A DNA stretch of 64,000 bases from Gordonia jacobaea (GTDB taxonomy: Bacteria; Actinomycetota; Actinomycetes; Mycobacteriales; Mycobacteriaceae), in assembly GCF_001186365.1 (NCBI RefSeq), contig NZ_LDTZ01000019.1, positions 124,001-188,000 of the forward strand, read 5' to 3'. The first letter of the stretch is position 1, and each line of letters starts with the position of its first letter. Under the pieces are notes generated by a model, which was not told where the DNA came from, ran no database searches, and saw only the letters and a program-made list of their open reading frames with translations. This document shows positions 17,580 through 25,750 of the stretch, piece by piece. Position numbers and translations under genes: made by a program.

Positions 17580-18694
17580 CGTCGCGGCTCCACAACAGCT
17601 GCGACGACCTCGCAGTCGGCCACCTGATTGAGGACGCCGTCGATGGCGTCGAGGCCCACAGTGGTCGAAACCATTGAATCGAAGTCCAATTCACCGCGTT
17701 CGAGAAGCCCCGTCCACACCGGGATGTCACGCAACAGGTTGGTCTGTCCCCACTGGCAGCCGTGAATCTGTTTGCCGTTCATCGCTGCGTCGAACGCGCT
17801 GATCGGCAGTGTCGCAGTGAGGAAGTCCTTGGTGACGCTGGCGAGGACGACGTGACCCGTCGGGCGCGTGATCGCCATGGCGGTACCCATCGCGGTCGCC
17901 TCACCCGAGGCCTCGAAAGCGAACTCGACGCCGCGCTTGTCGCCGAAGAGAGCCGGATAGCTGCCGGCCACCTCTTTGACCTTCTCGACGAGGTCGGGAT
18001 CATTGGCGTCGAAGGTGTGTGTGGCGCCGAACTTTTCGGCAATTTCCCGACGATGCGCCAGCGGATCGATGGCGATGATCGTTTCTGCTCCGAGAACACG
18101 CGCGCTCTGCAGGTATGCGAGCCCCGTCATGCCACACCCGACGACCGCGACGCTGGCTCCCGCGGTGACCGGCGCGACGTTGAACGCTCCACCTACGCCA
18201 CCTGCACCGCCGTCGGCCAGGACGGCCAGCGCCTGATGGGATAGACCTGTGGTCAGCGGCACCACCTGGATTTCCCTGGTCAGCATCTGTTCGGCGTAGG
18301 ACCCGAGGTAGGAGTGCGCGACCGTGGAACCCGTTCTGGCGAGCTCGATCTCGGGCCCGAGGAAGGTCAGCTCGCCGCACATGTCCGGCCGATCGCGTAG
18401 ACATGCGTAGCAGACACCGCACCACGGATTGGCCGATGCGAGCACGGTGTCGCCCACGCGTACCCGACTGACGTCGGAGCCCACGGCAGACACGATGCCC
18501 ACACCCCCGTGACCGGGGATCTGCGGGATGTGTGCGCCGGGCGGGAACGGGGGATTGTCGAAGGCGATGACGTCGGTGATGCAGGCGACCACCGCGGTGG
18601 TGTCGACAACCACTTCGTGCGGGCCGGGAGCGGGCAGGTTCACATCGTCGACCTCGACGTGGCGGCCGTTTCCGTGCCAGAGTGCCGCGCGCAT
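17576..18694 (-). CDS. Zinc-type alcohol dehydrogenase, second paralogue
   Basis: 372-aa medium-chain dehydrogenase. IPGHGGVGIVSAVG replaces the canonical GHE with GHG at the catalytic-zinc glutamate position; cysteines in NPWCGVCYACLRDRPDMC fit the structural zinc site; Rossmann motif GCGMTGLAYLQSA. The first catalytic cysteine is in VACITDV. It is distinct from the neighbouring dehydrogenase. Start ATG shares one base with the monooxygenase stop (TGATG), and its stop overlaps the flavin reductase start. A step on the same unknown aromatic substrate is inferred from context. Confidence 0.82.
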   Translation of the reverse strand: MRAALWHGNGRHVEVDDVNLPAPGPHEVVVDTTAVVACITDVIAFDNPPFPPGAHIPQIPGHGGVGIVSAVGSDVSRVRVGDTVLASANPWCGVCYACLRDRPDMCGELTFLGPEIELARTGSTVAHSYLGSYAEQMLTREIQVVPLTTGLSHQALAVLADGGAGGVGGAFNVAPVTAGASVAVVGCGMTGLAYLQSARVLGAETIIAIDPLAHRREIAEKFGATHTFDANDPDLVEKVKEVAGSYPALFGDKRGVEFAFEASGEATAMGTAMAITRPTGHVVLASVTKDFLTATLPISAFDAAMNGKQIHGCQWGQTNLLRDIPVWTGLLERGELDFDSMVSTTVGLDAIDGVLNQVADCEVVAAVVEPRR

Positions 18695-19941
18695 CAGGCG
18701 TTCGCCTCTGCGAGTGCGGCAACGGCGTATCCGCTGGCGGTGGCTTCGCGAATGGTCTGCGCGACGTGGCTGCGGTACATGGTGAAGTCTCGCCAATAAC
18801 GTTGTGTGCGTGTGCCATCCTTCATCGCGCTGGACCCGGTCACACGAGCCATCAGATCCATCGCTTCGGTGAGCACCTTGCCAGCCTGGATGGCCAGCGA
18901 GACCAAGCGCTGATTCTCGGCAATGGTGACCGGCCTGCCGGTCGCCGCCGACTCGGCGCACAGTTGGGTGTAGGAGGCGGTGACGCTGAGCAGGCAGGCT
19001 TCAGCCTGATCGATCAGGGTGGTTGCCTCGCCGTACCACTGCCGATAGAACGAGTCCTCTGCGCGGACAGCCATCGGTGGCCACATCGTCTTCTTCACCG
19101 GCATCGTCGCCGCGAACTCGTCGAACATCGCCTTGGTCATTCCCAATGCGACGGCGAGCAATTCGGCGAAGAAGAACGGCTGGATCGGCCCGATGTACAT
19201 CGGATTGCCATACAGCTCAAGCCCATAGGTCTGATCCGGACGAATGGCGTTGATATCGATGTCGAGGACGTATCCATGGTCGACGACGCAGTGGTCGACC
19301 TTGACCGAGTTGGAACCGCTGCCCTTGAGGCCGATCAACGTGCCCCAGTCGTCGAGGATCTCGTACTTGTCGCGCGGTACCAGCGCCAGCCCCGGATGGG
19401 GACGACCGCCGTCGGCGGGCATGATCATCACCGCATTGAAAACGTGTGTCGAGTAGGGCACGCCTGAGCAGTAGTCCCAGAGCCCGTTGAGTTCCCAACC
19501 ACCGTCCACCGGCGTCGCGGTCACCGAGGGCACCACGCGGGAGGGCGCGATGAAATGTCCGTCGGCGCCCATGGCCTCGGCTTGAACGTCGGCATCGAAC
19601 AGCCCGGCAAGGTTGACCACGTGGGCCGAGCCCAGGCACAAACACCATGCTGTCGAAGGACATCCGCGACCGATTTCGACGACGACGCGCAGGAAGTCTT
19701 GAATCGACAGTTCGTAGCCGCCCAGAGCAGCCGGCTGCAGCATCCGGTAAAAGCCGAGCCGCCTGAACTCCTCGTGCAGCTCCGGCGAGTAGCGGGTGCG
19801 TCGCTCGGTTTCGGCTTGCTCCTCGCGCAGCCTGTCCCTCAACCCACGCGCACGAGCCAAGAAGTCGTCAACGGTCAGTCCTGGCTCGGGGACCGGGATC
19901 TGCTTCCGCACAGACGTTTTGGTGGAATCAATGACGGTCAT
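18694..19941 (-). CDS. Group D flavin-dependent monooxygenase (HsaA-like)
   Basis: 415-aa protein with the acyl-CoA dehydrogenase fold but oxygenase-type motifs: FYRMLQPAALGGYE, GCPSTAWCLCLGSAH, LNGLWDYCSGVPYSTH, IGLKGSGSNSVKVD, and a C-terminal RYWRDFTMYRSHVAQ. These are features of two-component oxygenases such as HsaA, not of dehydrogenases. It would hydroxylate a phenolic ring using flavin reduced by the nearby reductase. The ATG at 19941 follows GAGGAG at good spacing. First gene of the operon, 187 bp downstream of the AraC-type regulator gene. Substrate not deducible. Confidence 0.85.
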   Translation of the reverse strand: MTVIDSTKTSVRKQIPVPEPGLTVDDFLARARGLRDRLREEQAETERRTRYSPELHEEFRRLGFYRMLQPAALGGYELSIQDFLRVVVEIGRGCPSTAWCLCLGSAHVVNLAGLFDADVQAEAMGADGHFIAPSRVVPSVTATPVDGGWELNGLWDYCSGVPYSTHVFNAVMIMPADGGRPHPGLALVPRDKYEILDDWGTLIGLKGSGSNSVKVDHCVVDHGYVLDIDINAIRPDQTYGLELYGNPMYIGPIQPFFFAELLAVALGMTKAMFDEFAATMPVKKTMWPPMAVRAEDSFYRQWYGEATTLIDQAEACLLSVTASYTQLCAESAATGRPVTIAENQRLVSLAIQAGKVLTEAMDLMARVTGSSAMKDGTRTQRYWRDFTMYRSHVAQTIREATASGYAVAALAEANA

Positions 19942-20011
19942 CGACACTCCTCTGATTGAGACCCACGGCCGACACCAGTGACGGTGGCGGCTCGCTTCTG
20001 TTCTCGAGTGT

Positions 20012-20048
20012 GATGCGGCGCACATCGGTAATGAAAGGAGATGCGGCG
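20012..20048 (-). promoter_or_regulatory. 9-bp direct repeat upstream of the monooxygenase operon
   Basis: GATGCGGCG occurs at 20012-20020 and 20040-20048, 28 bp apart, in the 187-bp gap between the regulator and operon. AraC-family activators bind direct repeats of this spacing class, so these may be its half-sites; they could also be chance in GC-rich DNA. Confidence 0.35.
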
Positions 20049-20128
20049 AGGTTGGCCGAAATCAGCCGCGATGTCTGATCACCGGAGGGCGTTGACCGAA
20101 TTCCAAAGCCGTTCCACGACTTGCTCGT

Positions 20129-21103
20129 TCACCCATCGCCCCGAAGTGCACGGCGAAGTGCGTTGTCGCGCAATATGTCGTCGGGCCTGTTCCCGAACCT
20201 GGCGTGGTACGTGCGCGAGAAGTTTCCGACCGAGCCGAAACCGCAGCGAACCGCGATCTGTGCCACGGTCAAACCGTCGTCGGCTTGGAGCAACATCCCC
20301 CTGGAGCGCAGAAGACGTTGCTCACGAACATATTTGGGCACACTGGTGTGCGCCTCGGCGAAGATCCGGGACAGGTGCCGTTCGCTGATCCCGACAGCAC
20401 GTGCCACATGTGGTGCGGTCAGACCTGGATCGGACAGATTGGCCGCGATGTAGTCACGTGCTCGGTCAAAATGATTGTGGACGGCTGGCTCCGGTCGCGG
20501 AGAGAGGACAGCGGAGATGAGCTCCACCAGGTCGTCCTCCGCGAGCGACTCGGCCGCCTGATCGCTCGTCGCGGCAATCAATCGCGTTCTCAAAGCGGCA
20601 CCGGCGAAATTGTTGCCGATGTCGATGACCCGCGGAGTGAATCCGATTGGCACACCCGTCGATCGTTGCAGAAGTGGCGTCGGAACGACGACGGCCAGAG
20701 CTTCGGTGTCCTCGCCGAAGCCACTGACGAACGGGCGCTCGAGGCTCGTGACCAACAACCGATCGACCGTGGCGAAGTGGGTTTGGCCGTCGGTGAACAG
20801 GAAAGTATGGCCTTTGAGGGTGATCGTGATCAGCGTGGCGGGCACACCATCGTCGGATACAAATCTGCCCGACATCTCGACGATGTGGGACCCCATTCGC
20901 AACGACATGACACGCAGCGAACCGACCTCGGCCACCGTTCCCGTTGCATCGAGTCGCTCGTCACCGAGGACTTTGGCGTGCAGCGGCAGAAAGGTACTGC
21001 TGGTGAACTCCTCCCACCGGGCCGCGGATTCGACACCGAGCCCATCGGTGGTGAAGGCGATCGGATCAGGAGCCGACGGCCGCCCCGACGCCCCACGTGC
21101 CAT
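20129..21103 (-). CDS. AraC-family regulator of the hydroxyquinol-type catabolic operon
   Basis: 324 aa. The C-terminal AraC DNA-binding domain covers about residues 225-315 (DYIAANLSDPGLTAPHVARAVGISERHLSRIFAE-type first HTH; VAQIAVRCGFGSVGNFSRTYHARFGNRPDD second). The N-terminal 200 residues resemble the AraC-binding-like domain of NphR/Feaf-type activators of aromatic catabolism. ATG at 21103 with GGAG upstream; an open frame to 21169 has no support. Same strand as, and directly upstream of, the operon it most likely activates. Confidence 0.85.
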   Translation of the reverse strand: MARGASGRPSAPDPIAFTTDGLGVESAARWEEFTSSTFLPLHAKVLGDERLDATGTVAEVGSLRVMSLRMGSHIVEMSGRFVSDDGVPATLITITLKGHTFLFTDGQTHFATVDRLLVTSLERPFVSGFGEDTEALAVVVPTPLLQRSTGVPIGFTPRVIDIGNNFAGAALRTRLIAATSDQAAESLAEDDLVELISAVLSPRPEPAVHNHFDRARDYIAANLSDPGLTAPHVARAVGISERHLSRIFAEAHTSVPKYVREQRLLRSRGMLLQADDGLTVAQIAVRCGFGSVGNFSRTYHARFGNRPDDILRDNALRRALRGDG

Positions 21104-21266
21104 GTCTACTCCCACGTCCTCCAGTGCTCGCGGCGAAAGACGCGATGAAACCGCACTGCCACGCCGCACCTGGCCATGTTATCCAGGTCACACGATGGTT
21201 CGGCAAGTGGCGTGAAAGCATGACCGAAATGACGCCGGATGGCCGATTCCCACAGGAGACGGACCC

Positions 21267-21716
21267 TCAGTGCGCGGAGAAGACCGCCAGTTCGCCCGCG
21301 CTGATCTGGCCGTTGATGCCGTCGCGACGCAGGCCGCGGAACCCGCCGACGACGAACACAGCACCACTGACACCGCGTGCCTGCAGGTGCCAGGCCAGCC
21401 ACTCGGCCTCGTGGCCGTCGTCGCTCACGACGACCCAGCGCCGATCGGCGGTTGCCGTGCGCAGCGAGGTCGGTGAGCCGGGGGTCAGCAGGTCGAGCGC
21501 TTCCGCGGCGTCGACCGCCAGCGCACCGAGCAGCGCGCCGTCGAGCCTGCGCTTGCGGTGACTGCGGATGTCGACCGGCACTGCTCCTGCAGCGATCGCG
21601 GCGCGGTAGGCCGTGGGCTGAAGCGAGAGCGGAACGTCGGGGACGGGCTGTGTGACCGGCGCCTGTGCGAAAGAGTGAACCTGGACCAGTGCGTTAACCA
21701 GCGGTGATGCGGTCAT
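21267..21716 (-). CDS. Rhodanese-like sulfurtransferase domain protein
   Basis: 149-aa single-domain rhodanese-like protein: PVDIRSHRKRRLDGAL opens the fold and WLAWHLQARGVSGAVFVVGGFRGL closes it. The active-site loop expected around VVVSDDGHEAEW has Asp-Asp rather than a catalytic Cys, so classic thiosulfate sulfurtransferase activity is doubtful. The start at 21716 has GAGG upstream. It is preceded by an 11-codon cysteine-rich leader ORF (21785-21820), implying control by cysteine supply. Downstream of coaX on the same strand. Confidence 0.75.
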   Translation of the reverse strand: MTASPLVNALVQVHSFAQAPVTQPVPDVPLSLQPTAYRAAIAAGAVPVDIRSHRKRRLDGALLGALAVDAAEALDLLTPGSPTSLRTATADRRWVVVSDDGHEAEWLAWHLQARGVSGAVFVVGGFRGLRRDGINGQISAGELAVFSAH

Positions 21717-21784
21717 GAGAGAAACCTCGAGAGTGATCGAAACGAGCGGGGGGCGTCGACGAAGGGCGGCCGCATGATGCGGAC

Positions 21785-21820
21785 TCAGCCCTGACAACAC
21801 TCCTGACAGCTCTTGATCAC
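21785..21820 (-). CDS. Cysteine-rich leader peptide upstream of the rhodanese gene
   Basis: GTG-initiated 11-codon ORF reading MIKSCQECCQG, then TGA; three of eleven codons are Cys, two adjacent. It ends 68 nt before the rhodanese ATG. A possible -10 (CAAACT/AAACTT) lies 6-7 nt upstream, so the GTG may be the first base of the transcript. Published work on mycobacteria shows short leaderless polycysteine ORFs acting as cysteine-responsive attenuators of downstream sulfur genes; this ORF fits that pattern. The function here is inferred. Confidence 0.7.
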   Translation of the reverse strand: MIKSCQECCQG

Positions 21821-21925
21821 GGCGACAAGTTTGCCACAGTGCACCGCCGCGGGCCATGCCTGCGGGAGTTTTGTGCTCGCGGCGCGCAAAAAGAAGAAGT
21901 TCGACGCCGCGCTGGGCGTGCCAGG

Positions 21926-22735
21926 TCAGCGGCTCCCGCGCCCACGGCCCTGCTGTTTGGCCCGCTCGGACACCAACCGGAGCCCCTCGAGAGTCAGATA
22001 CGAGTGGTGCGTGGTGAGCGTGCGGCTCTCCGGGAAGATCAGCGGTGCCAGCGACCCGGTCGCCACGACCGTCAGATCCCGGCCGTCGAAGCCGTCGACG
22101 GTGCCGCGCACCCGGTCGACGAGTCCGTCGACCTGCCCGGCGAATCCGTACAGGATTCCCGACTGCAACGCTTCGACGGTGTTCTTGCCCAATACGCTGC
22201 GCGGAGGCATGAGCTCGACGCGGCGAACTGTCACCGTGTGCTCGGCGAGGGCCTCGACGCCGAGGTTCACTCCGGGCGCGATGGCACCGCCGAGGAACTC
22301 GCCCTTCGCAGAGACCGCGTCGACAACTGTGGCCGTGCCGAATGCGACAACGATGCACGGCCCACCGTAGATATGGTGCGCGGCAAGACAATTGGCAACA
22401 CGATCAGTGCCGACCTCTTTGGGGTTGTCGACGAGCAGCGGAACCCCGGTGCGCACACCCGGTTCGAGGAGCACGTGATGGACGCCGTCGTAGTAGCGCG
22501 AGACCATGACACGGAGCTCGCGCAACAACGCCGGCACCGTCGACAACGCGGCCACGCCGGTGATCTGCTCGATGTCGCCGCCGAGTAGCCCGCGGATCGC
22601 CATCGCGAGTTCGTCGGCGGTCAGGTGTGGGTCGGTGTGAATCCGCCAGTCCCGCACCAGGGTGGCGTGCTCACCCGACCCCGCGAACACCCCGAGATGG
22701 ATGTTCGTGTTCCCGACCTCGACGGCGAGCAGCAT
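21926..22735 (-). CDS. coaX: Type III pantothenate kinase
   Basis: 269-aa ASKHA-fold kinase phosphorylating pantothenate, first step of CoA synthesis. VEVGNTNIHLGVF is the phosphate-1 motif, VGTDRVANCLAAHH and VAFGTATVVDAV the adenosine/phosphate-2 region, GGAIAPGVNLGVEAL and VVATGSLAPLI follow. The ATG at 22735 lies 7 nt after the panD stop. Conserved neighbourhood coaX-panD-panC as in mycobacteria. Confidence 0.95.
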   Translation of the reverse strand: MLLAVEVGNTNIHLGVFAGSGEHATLVRDWRIHTDPHLTADELAMAIRGLLGGDIEQITGVAALSTVPALLRELRVMVSRYYDGVHHVLLEPGVRTGVPLLVDNPKEVGTDRVANCLAAHHIYGGPCIVVAFGTATVVDAVSAKGEFLGGAIAPGVNLGVEALAEHTVTVRRVELMPPRSVLGKNTVEALQSGILYGFAGQVDGLVDRVRGTVDGFDGRDLTVVATGSLAPLIFPESRTLTTHHSYLTLEGLRLVSERAKQQGRGRGSR

Positions 22736-22742
22736 CGACGAC

Positions 22743-23195
22743 CTACACCGTTGAATCTGCGAAGTCGGTTCGCGCCGAGTCAGTTTCGGGGTGGCGGGGG
22801 TCCAGCAGTCCTGATCCTTCTGGTGCGTGCGCGGGATCTGTGCCGTTCTCGACGACGCGGTTGGCCTCGTCGACGAAGACCACGTGCGGGCTGTAGGCAC
22901 GCACCTCCGCTTCGTCGAGGATCCCGTAGGCGATGATGATCACCAGATCACCGGGATGAACGAGATGTGCTGCCGCGCCGTTGATCCCGATGACGCCGGT
23001 ACCGCGGTCGCCCGCGATCGCATAGGTCTCGAGACGGGCGCCGTTGGTGATGTCGACGATGGTGACCTGTTCGCCTTCGAGAAGGTCCGCGGCGTCGAGC
23101 AGGTCGGCGTCGATGGTCACCGACCCGACGTAGTGCAGATCGGCCTGAGTGACGGTCGCCCGGTGGATCTTCGACGTCATCATGGTGCGAAACAT
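22743..23195 (-). CDS. panD: Aspartate 1-decarboxylase proenzyme
   Basis: 150-aa pyruvoyl enzyme making beta-alanine. Self-cleavage occurs at the Gly-Ser of [12 protein letters not shown] (residues about 23-25), generating the pyruvoyl group; [11 protein letters not shown] and [13 protein letters not shown] complete the fold. The tail after about residue 115 is a longer acidic extension. Starts at an ATG at 23195 with a second in-frame ATG pair (MFRTMM). Upstream lies a 366-bp repeat-filled gap before panC. Confidence 0.95.
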   Translation of the reverse strand: MFRTMMTSKIHRATVTQADLHYVGSVTIDADLLDAADLLEGEQVTIVDITNGARLETYAIAGDRGTGVIGINGAAAHLVHPGDLVIIIAYGILDEAEVRAYSPHVVFVDEANRVVENGTDPAHAPEGSGLLDPRHPETDSARTDFADSTV

Positions 23196-23252
23196 GCTGT
23201 CATTCCTCTGTGTTGGCGTGCATTGCGGGCGGGCTGCAGAGTCTGTGGGGGC

Positions 23253-23456
23253 GTGATCTCGACAAGCTCGATCAACGGGGAACGGCGCTCGATCAGCGAG
23301 GGGGTGATCTCGACAAGCTCGATCAGCGGGGAGCGGCGCTCGATCAGCGAGGGAGTGATCTCGACAAGCTCGATCAGCGGGGAACGGCGCTCGATCAGCG
23401 AGGGCGTGATCTCGACAAGCTCGATCAACGGGGAACGGCGCTCGATCAGCGAGGGG
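23253..23456. repeat. Four tandem 51-bp repeats between panC and panD
   Basis: Units begin at 23253, 23304, 23355 and 23406, each containing GATCTCGACAAGCTCGATCA and a second GCTCGATCAGCG. Differences between units are a few substitutions. The array occupies the middle of the 366-bp panC-panD gap; the remainder holds the panD upstream region and one further repeat (23477-23518). No spacers are present. Related sequence recurs at 36704, 45368 and 49982. Confidence 0.92.
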
Positions 23457-23476
23457 CGGCGAATCCTTGGCCCGCT

Positions 23477-23518
23477 GGTCGAGCGGGCGCGAGCGGAGCG
23501 AGCACCCGAGTCGAGACC
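23477..23518. repeat. Dispersed GC-rich repeat element (GAGCGGAGCGAGC type)
   Basis: GGTCGAGCGGGCGCGAGCGG and the following GAGCACCCGAGTCGAGACC form an element internally symmetric around GAGCGGAGCGAGC. Sequence of this style is widespread between genes in related actinobacteria; it directly follows the 51-bp array. Confidence 0.5.
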
Positions 23519-23561
23519 ACTCTCCGCCGCCGCGAACCCGACCAGCGAGAGCCGGTGCGGG

Positions 23562-24476
23562 TCAGTACGCATCGGGATTCCCGATGTCCTCGGGCTCGAT
23601 GCCGATCGATACGCCGACGTTGTCGATCAGCCGCGCGGCGCCGAGGCGGGCGGCGACGAGCAGGCGTCCGTCGCCCTTGTCGGGCGCTTCGCCGAGGGCG
23701 CGGTCGCGTAGCGCGAGGTAGTCGAGTTCGATGTCAGGCGACGTCGCCAGAACCGCTTGTGCGGCAGCGAGAATCGCGTCCTTGCCGCCGGGGGCGGCGT
23801 GCGCTCCTGCGGTGAGCGCCGCAGACAGCGTGGTGGCGATCTCCCGCTGCTCCGGTGTCAGGTAGCGGTTGCGCGACGACAGCGCCAGGCCGTCTGCCTC
23901 GCGCACCGTCGGCACCCCGACGATGTCGACGTCGAGGTTGAGGTCGGCGACCATCTGCGCGATCAACACCAACTGCTGGTAGTCCTTCTCCCCGAAGAAC
24001 GCGGCGTGCGGTGCCGCGATGTTGAGGAGTTTGCACACAACGGTCAGCATCCCCGCGAAATGCCCCGGGCGCACTGCGCCGTCGAGGATGTCGCCCGCCG
24101 GTCCCGGCACGATCGTGGTGCGCGGCCCAAGTGGATACATGTCGTCGACGGTCGGCGCGAACACCAATTCCACACCGGCGGAACGCAACAGCTCGATGTC
24201 GTCGTCGAAGGTCCGCGGGTATGCGTCGAGGTCTTCGCTCTCGCCGAACTGCAGCGGGTTGACGAAGATCGACACGATGACCACCACGTTGCCGACGCTC
24301 TTGGCGGCGTCGATCAACTGCAAGTGGCCCGCGTGGAGCGCACCCATCGTCGGTACCAACGCCACGCGCTTACCCGCGCGACGCAACGCCTGACTGACCC
24401 GGTGCAACGTCGCAGGGTCGCGATGCACCGTCAGTTCACCTCGGGCGTAGGCGTCTGGACTCAGCGGCGCGGTCAT
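23562..24476 (-). CDS. panC: Pantothenate synthetase
   Basis: 304-aa ATP-dependent ligase joining pantoate and beta-alanine. [14 protein letters not shown] contains the HIGH-like motif, [39 protein letters not shown] and the KMSKS-equivalent [10 protein letters not shown] are all present. The ATG at 24476 has GGAGGAG upstream. Sixty-eight bp after the Rossmann protein gene on the same strand, followed by a repeat array before panD. Confidence 0.95.
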   Translation of the reverse strand: MTAPLSPDAYARGELTVHRDPATLHRVSQALRRAGKRVALVPTMGALHAGHLQLIDAAKSVGNVVVIVSIFVNPLQFGESEDLDAYPRTFDDDIELLRSAGVELVFAPTVDDMYPLGPRTTIVPGPAGDILDGAVRPGHFAGMLTVVCKLLNIAAPHAAFFGEKDYQQLVLIAQMVADLNLDVDIVGVPTVREADGLALSSRNRYLTPEQREIATTLSAALTAGAHAAPGGKDAILAAAQAVLATSPDIELDYLALRDRALGEAPDKGDGRLLVAARLGAARLIDNVGVSIGIEPEDIGNPDAY

Positions 24477-24544
24477 CGTTCTCCTCCTACACGGCGCGAA
24501 AGGCCGTGCGTCACAACATCTGTCGACATCTGTTCGGTGTCCAC

Positions 24545-25573
24545 TCACTGCTCCAATACGTCGAGGAGCGGTGCGGGTGCGTCGGTGTATGCGGCTGCCC
24601 GGCGCGCAAGGATGCGATACGCCTCGGCGATCGCGTCCGGTCGATGGCCGCCGGGTAGTGCTCGGAGAGCGTCGAGGTGGTCTGCGACGGCCTGCGCGTC
24701 GCCCCTCGCCACGGGGCCGGTCAGCGCGGAGGGACCGAGGTCGAGCACATTGTGCAGAGCTGCGGTCAGAAGCGGCGCGAGAATGCGTTCGGCCAACCGT
24801 TCCGAAGATCCGTCGACTGTTGCCGCGTCCCGACCGGACTCCCCCGCGCCGCCCTCGATGGCCGCGTTCATCGCCACGACCGCATCGCTGACAAGTGCGA
24901 CGAGATGATTGGCACCGTGCGCGAGTGCGGCGTGATAGAGCGTGCGGTCGGCCTCGGCGATCCGGACAGGCTCACCGCCCATCTCGAGCACGAGGGCCGA
25001 CGCTATCGCGAGACCCACCTCGTCGGAAGCGGTGACGCCAAAGCAAGCCTGCGGCAGTCGGGCGGTGTCGTCGTCGGTTCCGACGAACGTCATCGCGGGA
25101 TGAATGGCGAGCGGAAGCGCCCCGAGCGCGGTGAGGGGCGCCAAGATGTCGACGCCGTGCGCGCCCGCCGTGTGTACGACGAGCGTCCGAGGACGGAGCC
25201 GTCCGCTGTCCACGATCTCGGCGACGACGTCGGAGATGCGGTCGTCGGGTACGGCGATGATCAGGAGCTCCGAGCGGGCGACCACGTCGGGGAGATCGAG
25301 AATCTGCGATTCGGGAAGGCGTTGGGCGGCGCGGCGTCGAGACTGCGGCGACCTGGCCACGACCGCTCCGACCACGTGGCCTGCGCGTTCGAGTGCCTCG
25401 CCGAGTGCGGTTCCGACACGTCCCGCCGAAATGATGCCGATGGTCAGGCGCGCGGGCGTCGGCAGATTGCTGACCCCTGCGAATTCGGCGGAGAAGGATC
25501 CGGAATGGCCTGCTCGCCCCGCGTCGCGGGGTGGCTGATTCGACACGGCGGGATCGCCGTTCGGTGAGGTCAC
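24545..25573 (-). CDS. Rossmann-fold/DUF2520 oxidoreductase-like protein
   Basis: 342 aa. [22 protein letters not shown] is a dinucleotide-binding start at about residue 45, [14 protein letters not shown] follows, and the C-terminal half matches DUF2520 ([21 protein letters not shown]). It resembles mycobacterial Rv3603c, always next to panC, and has been suspected of acting in pantoate supply like a ketopantoate reductase; this is unproven. The GTG at 25573 is chosen because GGGAGG lies 6 nt upstream. Confidence 0.82.
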   Translation of the reverse strand: MTSPNGDPAVSNQPPRDAGRAGHSGSFSAEFAGVSNLPTPARLTIGIISAGRVGTALGEALERAGHVVGAVVARSPQSRRRAAQRLPESQILDLPDVVARSELLIIAVPDDRISDVVAEIVDSGRLRPRTLVVHTAGAHGVDILAPLTALGALPLAIHPAMTFVGTDDDTARLPQACFGVTASDEVGLAIASALVLEMGGEPVRIAEADRTLYHAALAHGANHLVALVSDAVVAMNAAIEGGAGESGRDAATVDGSSERLAERILAPLLTAALHNVLDLGPSALTGPVARGDAQAVADHLDALRALPGGHRPDAIAEAYRILARRAAAYTDAPAPLLDVLEQ

Positions 25574-25750
25574 CGGTGTCCTCCCAGATCGTTCCAGTCC
25601 CAACTGCAGCGTGGGTACCGGACGTGCACCGCAATGCTAGGCGCTCGACGCATCGTCGGGCCAATGCCTGTGAGACGGGTCACCCAAGCGGATCGTCGAC
25701 GACACGGGTGAGACGCTCGACGGCTCTGACAGGTGGGCGGAAGGGGAAAG

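Noticed and set aside
18694-19941. Annotation as an ordinary acyl-CoA dehydrogenase
   Set aside because: Lacks the usual catalytic-Glu context and signature of dehydrogenases and is coupled to a flavin reductase, so a group D oxygenase fits better.
23253-23456. CRISPR array
   Set aside because: The 51-bp units are contiguous with no unique spacers, and there are no cas genes.
22827-23711. Plus-strand ORF running through the 51-bp repeats
   Set aside because: It overlaps panD and panC antisense and owes its length to the repeat being a multiple of three.
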